Assembly (NCBI GenBank): GCA_035550595.1
Contig: DASZOV010000127.1
Span: 1-64,000 of the forward strand
Origin: CALFMR01 sp035550595
GTDB taxonomy: Bacteria > Acidobacteriota > Vicinamibacteria > Vicinamibacterales > SCN-69-37
DNA length: 64,000 bases
Direction of reading: 5' to 3'
Shown here: positions 41,345-49,433 of the stretch, piece by piece
How the letters are laid out: each line of letters opens with the position of its first letter
How positions within the stretch are numbered: position 1 is the stretch's first letter
The notes under the pieces: model-generated
The model's database searches: none
What the model was told of the DNA's origin: nothing
Seen by the model: only the letters and a program-made list of their open reading frames with translations
Position numbers and translations under genes: made by a program

Positions 41345-42250
41345 ATGGCAATGGCTTCACTGACGCTTAACTTCATACGCCGCCGGCACCATCCATTGGT
41401 GCGACGGACTGCAGGCCCCATCACTACAGGCGGGCTCTTATTGATGGCAATAGCAGTGACGACTGCATGCGAAACTCCCGCCACGACAACTCAGAATGAT
41501 CCATCTGAAGAACTGGCCTGCGCACAACGCACGATCGGTGGCGAGTCCGGCGATCGTGTGAAGTCATTGCGAATCACGGCGGCGCGCGTTCCGGCCGCGG
41601 ACGCTGCCACTGAGATGCCGGGAGGCGAAACGATCGTAATCGGTTTGCCTGATCGCTATCGCGACGAACGGACGTCCGTTTTGTCGGTGAGCTCGACGAC
41701 CTTTATGAGTATCCACGTGCTGGACGGAATGAAGGCGGGGTGGGTAGACGAGATGGACGGCCAACCGCTGTCCCGGACTGCCGCGACCGACGTGATTGAG
41801 CGCGGACGGCAGGAGTTCGCGCGTGCGCTCGTCCTGTGGCTGTTGCGCGACTCGCCAGCCTTTCCGGTCCAGTGGTCGGTCGGGGATCCGCCCAATACGC
41901 CCGCGGGCCGACGAACGCCGAACAATCGAGTGTCTATCCGTGCGGCGGGCCCAGATGGCTTCAATGCAAGGCTCCTTGTGGATGCATTGACATGCCATCC
42001 CGTCGCCTTCGAGTATGAGCGGCCGGCGACGTTGAGCGACCGCCGTGCAGAACAACAGAGCAACGTCACGGTTCTAAGTGATACTCGGCTTGAGCATATT
42101 GATCTCATTGAATACCGGTCGTTTAGCGGGGTGATGTTTCCTACGGTCCTGAGGCGATCCATCGAATCACGACCAGTCAGCGAAGAACGCGTGACGGACA
42201 TCAAGGTGAATCCAGCATTGAACACTAACGAGTTTCAATTGCCCCACTAG
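41345..42250 (+). CDS. Lipoprotein of permease module (copy 1)
   Basis: The 301-residue protein has a long N-terminus and a lipoprotein signal (LLLMAIAVTTACE). It shares motifs with the products at 51881-52693 and 55085-55864: ACAQRTIGGESGDRVKSLRI, LPDRYRDERTSVL, GPDGFNARLLVDALTCHP and YRSFSGVMFPTVLR. All three precede a permease of about 775 residues. Function unknown; an outer-membrane or periplasmic partner of the permease is inferred. An alternative start is the Met two codons later. Confidence 0.75.
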   Translation: MAMASLTLNFIRRRHHPLVRRTAGPITTGGLLLMAIAVTTACETPATTTQNDPSEELACAQRTIGGESGDRVKSLRITAARVPAADAATEMPGGETIVIGLPDRYRDERTSVLSVSSTTFMSIHVLDGMKAGWVDEMDGQPLSRTAATDVIERGRQEFARALVLWLLRDSPAFPVQWSVGDPPNTPAGRRTPNNRVSIRAAGPDGFNARLLVDALTCHPVAFEYERPATLSDRRAEQQSNVTVLSDTRLEHIDLIEYRSFSGVMFPTVLRRSIESRPVSEERVTDIKVNPALNTNEFQLPH

Positions 42251-42291
42251 TCCGACGGACAACGTTCCGAAATGTTCACCGAGAGGTGGCA

Positions 42292-44616
42292 ATGCTTCTT
42301 GAGGCAAGCCTGGCCCTTCGTTCGCTCATGCGTCGCCCGGCCGCTCCTGCGTCCGCCGCAATCGTGATTGCTATTGGGATCGCGCTGGCGACCACCGTTT
42401 TCGCCATGGGGGATCCGTACCTCACGCGGCCATTGCCTTACGCCGACGCGCGCCGTGTCGTCACGATTGATCTCCATCCGAACATGGCGAAGCTGCTTGC
42501 TACGCGGAACGCAGATCTTCCGACGTTTGCCGACTGGCAAGAACGTGGGGACCTGTTTGTCGCGCTTGCCGCTTACGGCGATGATACGCTGCTCCGCATC
42601 CGCGTCGGTCCTCGCGTCGTCCCGCTCCGAGCGGTTCCGGTAAGCCATAACTTCCTTGCCACGCTCGGTGTGGTCGCCCCATCCGCGGCGGATTTCACAA
42701 GCGGTGCCGTGTGGCTCGCGGCTCCCGCCGCGGCGCGTGTGGGCCTTGACGTCCGACGGGGCTACCAGGTCGTTCCTCTGCTGCCTTCTGGAGCCATGTC
42801 GGTCATAGGCACTTTGCCTGAGACATTTGTACTGCCCCAGGCGGACCGAACAACGTCGGTCGATGGTCTCTTCACATTCAGTCCGGAACGAATTGCAACC
42901 ATCAGTAATGACGGCGGTGCGATGCACGTCAGCGCTCTGCACCTCGTGGCCAGGCTGCGGCCAGGCGTCACGCCGCAGGCGGTCCAGGCGGCCCTGAGCG
43001 TACCGCTTGCGCGGGCTGGGTTCACGTTGTCGGTGACGGCAGTGACGACTCTCCTCAAGGAGCGGCTGCAGTCGCTGGCGTTCGGCGCGTTGCTGGCCGG
43101 AGCGCTCGTTCTTCTAGTCTGTTGCGCTAATGCTGCCGGTATCGGCCTGACGCGTGGTCTCCATCGCACGGTCGAGCTCGGTATGTTCGAGACGCTCGGA
43201 GCCACGCGACGGCGAGTGGCGGAGTTGCTGATATCGGAGGCGGTGATCGTGGGCGGTGTGGGCACGACCGTAGGTCTCGGCCTCGGAGTCGGTGCGTTGC
43301 GCGCCGTCGACGCCGTCTTGCCAATGAAATTCGCAACGCTTGGCGTTCCGACGTACACCAGGCGTGTCGTACTGTTTGCAGCAGTCGCGGGCCTTTTCAC
43401 GATTGCATCGTGGGCTGCCGCATCGCTAATGGCTTGGTCTAGGGGACGAGATCCCCGACGTATCGGCCGCGAAAGCCGTTCGCTCGGACTGGCGCGGTTC
43501 GCACTGATCAGCGGACAAATCACCGCCGCCGCCGTGCTGCTGGGTGGCGCTGGCCTTCTCGGCAGATCGTATTGGAATCTGGCCAGACTCGACACAGGAT
43601 TCGATGGGGCGTCGCTAGCCCTCACGGTCTCGTATCCCCCAGAGGACTCGCCCACGCGCGTGCTGGACGCGATTCATCGGACGTTGACGACGTTTCGGCA
43701 GATGCCAGGCATCGTTGCGGCCGCCGCGAGCACCGGAGGCGACTCCGACCGATTCAGCGGGAATGGCATTATTGTGGTCGGGGGACGGCCCCTGTTCGTC
43801 GAGCGCACAAACGTGACCAGCGGCTTCTTCCAGGCGACCGGCATGCAATTCATCATCGGTCGCGCCCCTACGGCCGAGGAGAGCGGACAGGCGGTCGTGC
43901 TGAACGAACAATTGGCGCGGCGGGCATTCCCTGACGGGAAAGCGGTCGGGCGTACGCTGATAGTCGGGAGCCATTCCGCAATAGTGAGCGGCGTCGTGCG
44001 TGGCGCTCGCGATCGCGGACTGACGCGGGAAGCTACGCCCGCGCTGTTTGCAGCGCTCGAAACGGCAACTGCAGACGCGCCCGTCACATACAGTCTCTTG
44101 CCCAATGATGCTTCCACCTTCACGCCGCCGGACTGGGATCTGCTCGTCCAGCGATCCGCTCCGGGCGCAGTTGTTCTGAATTCCACGTCGCTTCAAGAAC
44201 GCCTGAGCCGATCCATCCGCGATCGGTCGTTTGCGACCGTCGTGATGACTCTATTCGCCTTTGCGACCACCGTCATCACGACCGCCGGGCTGGTCGGAAT
44301 CGTCGGCTACGTCGTCGCACGCCGGACGCATGAAATCGGCATCCGTCTCGCAATTGGTGCGCGCGGTGGCCAGGTAATATGGCTCGTGATGCGGGATGCC
44401 ATTGCCGCGACGGCTACAGGAGCCGTACTTGGAACCGTCATTGCCGCGTGGCTTTCCCACGGTCTGGAAGCTCTTCTCTACGGCGTTTCAGCTGGAAATT
44501 TAACAACGCTTTCTGTCACGACAGTCGGTCTCATATTTTTCGCGCTCATTGCCGCCGCGATCCCCGCGCGGCGGGCTGGACGCCTGTCGCCGACGGTGGC
44601 CCTGCGGGCGGAGTAG
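42292..44616 (+). CDS. FtsX/MacB-like permease, 774 aa (module copy 1)
   Basis: An ADOP-like duplicated permease without the prefix domain. First membrane helix at about 20-42 (IVIAIGIALATTVFAMG), first periplasmic domain, helices near 250-370 (GALLAGALVLLVCCANAAGI), second periplasmic domain, last helices near 640-760, ending LSPTVALRAE. ATG 42292 has GAGG 5 nt upstream; a GTG lies two codons earlier. It is the likely exporter or envelope machine for the adjacent peptide cluster, but no ATPase is nearby. Closest relatives in the window are the 775 and 772 aa permeases. Confidence 0.87.
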   Translation: MLLEASLALRSLMRRPAAPASAAIVIAIGIALATTVFAMGDPYLTRPLPYADARRVVTIDLHPNMAKLLATRNADLPTFADWQERGDLFVALAAYGDDTLLRIRVGPRVVPLRAVPVSHNFLATLGVVAPSAADFTSGAVWLAAPAAARVGLDVRRGYQVVPLLPSGAMSVIGTLPETFVLPQADRTTSVDGLFTFSPERIATISNDGGAMHVSALHLVARLRPGVTPQAVQAALSVPLARAGFTLSVTAVTTLLKERLQSLAFGALLAGALVLLVCCANAAGIGLTRGLHRTVELGMFETLGATRRRVAELLISEAVIVGGVGTTVGLGLGVGALRAVDAVLPMKFATLGVPTYTRRVVLFAAVAGLFTIASWAAASLMAWSRGRDPRRIGRESRSLGLARFALISGQITAAAVLLGGAGLLGRSYWNLARLDTGFDGASLALTVSYPPEDSPTRVLDAIHRTLTTFRQMPGIVAAAASTGGDSDRFSGNGIIVVGGRPLFVERTNVTSGFFQATGMQFIIGRAPTAEESGQAVVLNEQLARRAFPDGKAVGRTLIVGSHSAIVSGVVRGARDRGLTREATPALFAALETATADAPVTYSLLPNDASTFTPPDWDLLVQRSAPGAVVLNSTSLQERLSRSIRDRSFATVVMTLFAFATTVITTAGLVGIVGYVVARRTHEIGIRLAIGARGGQVIWLVMRDAIAATATGAVLGTVIAAWLSHGLEALLYGVSAGNLTTLSVTTVGLIFFALIAAAIPARRAGRLSPTVALRAE

Positions 44617-44746
44617 AAGGCGATTCATGCCTGCCAGCCGCGATTGTTGAGCGAGCCTTCGACCATAGGCGCACCACGAATGCCGTCGTCGATCGCAGGG
44701 CTCACCTACGCGACCACTGTGAAGAGTGTCGACACGGGAGGCGACC

Positions 44747-45988
44747 GTGGATCATGCAACGCTCCCGCCTACGTCGGACGATGTTCTCCTTCGCGTCACT
44801 GGCGCTGTATCTGCTCGTCTTCTTCCCAATGCGAGCGTTCTCGTGTTCGGACCCGGCCGTCAGCCAGCGCTTTTGTCGTTGCAGGATTTTCGATTCCTGG
44901 CAGCTTTTACGGACGCGATCACGCCGCGTGCCGCCGCGCGAACCGTCGGCTCGGCTTGGGACGCACACTACTCGCACCTGGCACAAGCGCTCATCACCAT
45001 GGGCATTCTCGCACGGGCAGACGGCTCACAGGACGAACCCGATCGTCGAAACGAGTTCGCCAAGGCGGCGTTCGACGACCATGCCGCCGACTGGCTAAAG
45101 TCCTCGTACACTTCGCGCCCTGATCATTTCGTTCACGCGCGCCTGAACTTGACCATTGCGTGGATCGAACACCTGGCCGCTGGTCGGCATGGTTTCATTG
45201 TTGACATGGGATGCGGCGATGGCCGCTTGTTAATAGAGCTCGCTCGGCGCGGCCATCGGGCCCACGGGATAGACAGCTCTGAGGCGATGGTCACTTTTTG
45301 TCGCCAGCGCGTCGCACGCGAGGCCATCGAGATCAGGCGTCGAATCAGTTTTCAGCATGGCGACGCTACCGCATGTAGCGCCAGCGATGCCGATTTCGTC
45401 ACGGCTCTGGGTCTCATGGCCTGGTGCGACCATGCCGATCGACTACTCGACACTGCGCGAAACGTCCTGGTCGACAAGGGATATTCCATCGTTGGGTTCC
45501 CAAATGCCCTTGTCACGCCAGATGGCCCGATCTGGACATTGAACCCAGGCGAATATAGCGATGTTATTGCGACACTCATGACATGCACCTTACAGGTTAC
45601 ACGACTCGAGCCACGTGCGTGGATTGAGCGCTATCGGGATGCATGCCGAGTTGCCAGTCTCGGCTTGCAAGAGATCGCGACCGACTCCCAGTGCGATCGC
45701 CGTTCTCCACGGTACCATGAGCGCTCACGCGCGCCGACAGGCGAGCGCCGATATGCACCTGACGAAGTTCAGCGCCTTGCCCGCAACAGTTCCTTTGATG
45801 TGGCGACGTGGGCTGGCATTGGCGATACCCGAAGCGTGTTCGACTATTTGTTTACGGAAGTCGTCGCAGCGGAAATGAACGTGCCTCTCGCCGCCATTCG
45901 CAGCCTGCCGTGCGGACTCTTATGGAGTACCGGCTTCCTTGCGTTGTTGGCCGCGTCGCCGCGCGATTCGTCCCAGCGACGACCGTAG
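44747..45988 (+). CDS. Methyltransferase with PqqD/RRE-like N-terminal domain
   Basis: The 413-residue protein has two parts. Residues about 15-93 follow the PqqD pattern (ARLLPNASVLVFGPGRQPAL, then LQDFRFLAAF and HLAQALITMGILAR). From about 110 on it is a class I SAM methyltransferase with FIVDMGCGDGRLLIELA, HGIDSSEAMVTFCRQ and FVTALGLMAWCDHADRLLD. GTG 44747 is chosen for the GGGAGG 5 nt upstream. The N-terminal domain is like that of the glycosyltransferase protein in the same cluster, so both probably bind one peptide leader. The substrate is inferred to be the Cys-rich peptide. Confidence 0.78.
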   Translation: MDHATLPPTSDDVLLRVTGAVSARLLPNASVLVFGPGRQPALLSLQDFRFLAAFTDAITPRAAARTVGSAWDAHYSHLAQALITMGILARADGSQDEPDRRNEFAKAAFDDHAADWLKSSYTSRPDHFVHARLNLTIAWIEHLAAGRHGFIVDMGCGDGRLLIELARRGHRAHGIDSSEAMVTFCRQRVAREAIEIRRRISFQHGDATACSASDADFVTALGLMAWCDHADRLLDTARNVLVDKGYSIVGFPNALVTPDGPIWTLNPGEYSDVIATLMTCTLQVTRLEPRAWIERYRDACRVASLGLQEIATDSQCDRRSPRYHERSRAPTGERRYAPDEVQRLARNSSFDVATWAGIGDTRSVFDYLFTEVVAAEMNVPLAAIRSLPCGLLWSTGFLALLAASPRDSSQRRP

Positions 45989-46031
45989 TTGATTGTCGCC
46001 CGACTTGTGCGGAGGCGGGATTCCGACACAC

Positions 46032-46277
46032 CTGCACGGCACGACGAGCAACCGCTTCGGCCAGGGCGCGCTCGTCACGGTCGAAGCTGGCGGCCATCGT
46101 CAGGCCGCTGAAGTCACGAACGTCGCGAGCTATCTCAGCAGCAACGACATCCGCCTGCACCTCGGTCTCGGCGCGGCCACTTCGGCCTCGCGCATCACCA
46201 TCCGCTGGCCGAGCGGCAAGACGCAGACGCTCACCAACGTCGCGGCGAATCAGATTGTGAACGTTCAGGAACCGTAA
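46032..46277 (+). pseudogene. CRTAC1 gene 3' fragment (ASPIC domain only)
   Basis: Encodes LHGTTSNRFGQGALVTVEAG and ITIRWPSGKTQTLTNVAANQ, the C-terminal 81 residues of the protein encoded at 33388-35049. The rest of the gene, including all FG-GAP blades and the signal peptide, is absent. Most base differences from the left copy keep the residue, which suggests the copy was under selection before being cut. Confidence 0.85.
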
Positions 46278-46311
46278 GGGCCCGCGCGGTGTCAGTCATC
46301 ACACGGCCCGC
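46032..46311 (+). repeat. 280-bp direct repeat, right copy
   Basis: Gap-free match (about 90 percent) to 34804-35083. It carries the end of a CRTAC1 gene, the stop, and the last 20 bases of a convergent cysC. Three bases after its end begins a HigB frame that lacks its 5' part, so the right border is a recombination joint. Confidence 0.9.
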
Positions 46312-46313
46312 AC

Positions 46314-46601
46314 GTTTGGCGCTCTGGGCCACGTCGCCGCAAAGGCTCTCGGCACTGCCGAAGCGCACGTGCGGCCCGACGGATTCCACGCGATCTGTGG
46401 CGCGTCGTTCAACGGAAGCTGAAGCTCCTGGACGCCGCCGGCCGGCTGGATGACCTGCTCATTCCTGCTGGCAACCGCCTGGAAGTCCTGAAGGGTGATC
46501 GGTCAGGTCGCCACAGTATTCGAGTGAACGATCAGTTCCGGCTCACGTTCCGCTGGGAGAGCGGTGATGCCCATGAAGTCTGCGTCGAGGACTGTCACTA
46601 G
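46314..46601 (+). pseudogene. HigB-type toxin, 5' end lost
   Basis: The frame reads ARRIPRDLWRVVQRKLKLLD, then LIPAGNRLEVLKGDRSGRHS and IRVNDQFRLTFRW to a TAG at 46601, the clear HigB/RelE-type killer signature. No ATG, GTG or TTG occurs before the C-terminal third, and the usual N-terminal block (I-R-S-F with K/D and F residues) is missing. The break coincides with the end of the 280-bp repeat. The toxin is therefore almost certainly inactive. Confidence 0.75.
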
Positions 46602-46878
46602 AGACGAGCACTGGCTCGGCCCGGTAATCCACCCCGGTGAAGTGCTCCTGGAGGAATACCTGAAGCCATTAGGCGTCGGGCAGGTCGAGGTCGCTCGGAA
46701 GGTGGGCGTATCGTTGAACCGGCTGAACGAGATCGTGCTCGGCAAGCGTGGCATCACGGCCGATACGGCCCTGCGGCTCGCGCGGTTTCTGAAGACGTCG
46801 CCGCAACTGTGGATGCGGCTGCAGGCCGACTGGGACCTGCATCAGGCCATGCAGCGGAAGGCACGGAGGGCGTCCTGA
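46567..46878 (+). CDS. higA: HigA-type antitoxin (XRE family)
   Basis: The 103-residue protein contains HPGEVLLEEYLKPLGVGQVE and the HTH VARKVGVSLNRLNEIVLGKR, typical HigA/VapI features, and ends in QLWMRLQADWDLHQA. It overlaps the HigB frame by 35 nt. ATG 46567 is chosen for GGGAGAG 5 nt upstream; Met at 46573 is also possible. It looks intact although the toxin is broken, so it may persist as a solitary repressor. Confidence 0.9.
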   Translation: MPMKSASRTVTRDEHWLGPVIHPGEVLLEEYLKPLGVGQVEVARKVGVSLNRLNEIVLGKRGITADTALRLARFLKTSPQLWMRLQADWDLHQAMQRKARRAS

Positions 46879-46926
46879 TCGCTGATCTGAACGCCGAGCC
46901 CGATGCCTCGACCGACGGCGTGACGC

Positions 46927-49425
46927 CTACTCGCTGCGTAACGTCTCGATCGGATCGACCGAGGCGGCGCGGCGTGCGGGGCCGTAGCAGGCGAGCAACG
47001 TGGCGCCCGCGACCACGGCAATGCCAAACAGGAAGGTGAGGGGATCCGCGGTGGGCATGGTCCCGACGAGCGTCGCCGTTACCCTCAGGGCCACGAGCGA
47101 CAACGGCACACCAATCGCGATCCCCACGGCCACGACGAGCAGTCCTTCGCGAAGCACGAGGGCAATCACGGCCCACCGGTCGGCGCCGACAGCAATCCGA
47201 ATCGACAGCTCGCGCACGCGCTGCGCAATCGATTGCGACACGACGGCGTACAAGCCCGTCGCGGCGAGGAGCAGGCCGATCAGGCCCGAAAGCGTCAGAA
47301 TCGCCGCCGCGGTGCGACGCGGATAGAGCATCTCACCGGCTACCTGCGATAGGCGGCGCGCGTGGAATACGTCGGCACGGACGTCCGTCGTCCGGACCGC
47401 TTGTGTCACGGCGGCGACCAGACTCGCGGGCATCCCCGCCGTCGGCGTGATGACGTGCATCACCGAGGGACGCCACTGCTGCGTGAGCGACACGTACACC
47501 ATCGGCGTGGCCGCCGATGGACGCAGAATCGGATGCACGTCGGCGACGACGCCGATGACAGTCAGCCATGCGGGCTGCGATCGCGAGGTCGACACGCTGA
47601 ACGGCGCCAGACGCCGGCCAATCGCCGGCCGGCCGGGCCAGAGTCGATCCGCCACCGATTGGCTCACGACCGCGACCAATGGCGACTGACGAACATCACG
47701 CGCGTCGAACTCGCGTCCCGCGAGAACGCGCGTGCCGATCGTGGCGAAGTATCCGGGAGAGACCGAGAGCGGGAACGCGTCCACTTCCCCGCCGACCGCC
47801 GCCTCGCTGACGAAGGCCGACGGCGGCTCCGCGCGATCTTCGATGGGCGAGCGGTCGGTGAGCGCAACGGTGCCGGCGGCCGTGCCGAGCGCGCCGTGCA
47901 ACCCATCGAGCAGCGACCTGAGGAAGGCGCGGCTCCGCGCGGCCTCTTCTTCCGCCATCGCCGGCGTGCTCCGGCGAAGCGCGGGGAACCCATCGTCGAT
48001 CCAGCCGATGTCGAACATCGCCGTGTCATCCAGCGCGATGCCCACCGGCGCACGTTCGATCCCCGCCAACGCGCGCACGTGTACGCCAGCCACGAGGAGC
48101 AACAGAAGCGAGACCGCCACCTGGGGGATCACGACCGCGTGGCGCAACCGGCGCGTTGGATGTGCGACCGTCATACCGCCGCGCCCCAACACGCCGTTGA
48201 CGTTCGCACCAAGGGCCTGCCATCCGGTCGCCAGGGCGATGAGGACGCCGATCGCTACAGCAAGGCCCAGCGTGAAGCCCATGACCCGCCAGTCGAACGG
48301 CACGTCCACGACATAGCGCGCCGGCGTCAGGCGACGGTACACCCCGACGAGCGCGCGGGCGATGAGGACGCCGACCGCGCCGCCGGCCAGCGACAGGACG
48401 AGGCTCTCGGACGCCAACTGCCGCAGCAGCTGGATGCCTCGCGCGCCGATCGCGCGCCGGACGGCCATCTCGGACGCGCGTGCGACGTTCCTGGCGCGAA
48501 GCACGCCAATGATGTTCACCAGGGCGACGAGCAACACCATGGCGACGACCATGCCCACCGCTGCCGACAGCCGCGCGGGCACGACCTCGTCGTCTGGATG
48601 AAATGGCGCGCGCACGGTATCGACCGGCAGCAGGATGACCGAAGGCACGCGGCCTTTCGGCAGTGGCACGACCGCCGCGGCATTACGCGCCATCCACAGG
48701 AGCTCGTGTTGGGCTGCGACCGCGGCGCGGGCCTGCTCGAGAGATATCCCGGGCCTGATCCGGCCGATCACGCCCGTACCGAAATACCGATAGTCGGCGC
48801 CGTAGTATTGCGGCGCCGTCGCCCACCACTCGGTCGGGGCCCAGGGACTCGACAGCCCACGGAACGTGGGAACGGTCACTCCGACGATCGTGAAGGTGTG
48901 GCCCGCAAGGCGGACCCGGGCGCCGATGGCAGCCGGATCGCGATCGAACAGCCGTGTCCACAGGTCGTCGCTGATGACCATCGCCCGCTCGGCCGTGTTC
49001 AACGCATCTTCAGCGGGCCCGAACCTCCGGCCGCGGGCCATCCGCACACCTAGGACGTCGAAGTAGTTCGCGGTGACGATCTCGCCGGCCGCTGTCACAC
49101 TCCGGTCCGCCGCCCTGATCAGGTCGGTGTGTGGCGAGTGGGCCGTCACACTCTCGAAGACATCGCCGTGCTGCCTGAGGAACTCCAGCACGCCGAAGTC
49201 GGTCATGGCGGTCCGGCCGCCGCCAGGCAGGATCTGGTACTCGTACACCAGCCGATCGGGCTCATGAACGGGCGGCGGCCGAAATAGCACGGCGTTGACG
49301 ATGCTGAACGTGGCCGTGTTGAGCCCCACGCCGAGCGCGAGCACGCAGACCGTCAGCGACGACACGCCCGGCGACCCCCGGACGGCCCGAAAGCCGAAGC
49401 GCATGTCCTGCCAGAGGTTCTTCAC
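46927..49425 (-). CDS. ADOP-like FtsX permease, 832 aa
   Basis: Starts at a GTG (AGGA 6 nt upstream) with KNLWQDMRFGFRAVRGSPGV, then the first helix SLTVCVLALGVGLNTATFSI, two MacB-type periplasmic domains and FtsX helices, ending ARRAASVDPIETLRSE. It has no long prefix domain. It lies 8 nt downstream of the 775 aa permease, so it is the last gene of a minus-strand operon starting near 55864. The longer open frame upstream of the GTG overlaps the preceding gene and is not coding. Substrate unknown. Confidence 0.88.
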   Translation of the reverse strand: MKNLWQDMRFGFRAVRGSPGVSSLTVCVLALGVGLNTATFSIVNAVLFRPPPVHEPDRLVYEYQILPGGGRTAMTDFGVLEFLRQHGDVFESVTAHSPHTDLIRAADRSVTAAGEIVTANYFDVLGVRMARGRRFGPAEDALNTAERAMVISDDLWTRLFDRDPAAIGARVRLAGHTFTIVGVTVPTFRGLSSPWAPTEWWATAPQYYGADYRYFGTGVIGRIRPGISLEQARAAVAAQHELLWMARNAAAVVPLPKGRVPSVILLPVDTVRAPFHPDDEVVPARLSAAVGMVVAMVLLVALVNIIGVLRARNVARASEMAVRRAIGARGIQLLRQLASESLVLSLAGGAVGVLIARALVGVYRRLTPARYVVDVPFDWRVMGFTLGLAVAIGVLIALATGWQALGANVNGVLGRGGMTVAHPTRRLRHAVVIPQVAVSLLLLLVAGVHVRALAGIERAPVGIALDDTAMFDIGWIDDGFPALRRSTPAMAEEEAARSRAFLRSLLDGLHGALGTAAGTVALTDRSPIEDRAEPPSAFVSEAAVGGEVDAFPLSVSPGYFATIGTRVLAGREFDARDVRQSPLVAVVSQSVADRLWPGRPAIGRRLAPFSVSTSRSQPAWLTVIGVVADVHPILRPSAATPMVYVSLTQQWRPSVMHVITPTAGMPASLVAAVTQAVRTTDVRADVFHARRLSQVAGEMLYPRRTAAAILTLSGLIGLLLAATGLYAVVSQSIAQRVRELSIRIAVGADRWAVIALVLREGLLVVAVGIAIGVPLSLVALRVTATLVGTMPTADPLTFLFGIAVVAGATLLACYGPARRAASVDPIETLRSE

Positions 49426-49433
49426 GGAGATTC

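Noticed and set aside
35084..46031. Integrative element with integrase
   Set aside because: No integrase, transposase, or tRNA-end attachment site was found; the borders are homologous gene ends, so I describe only a repeat-bounded island.
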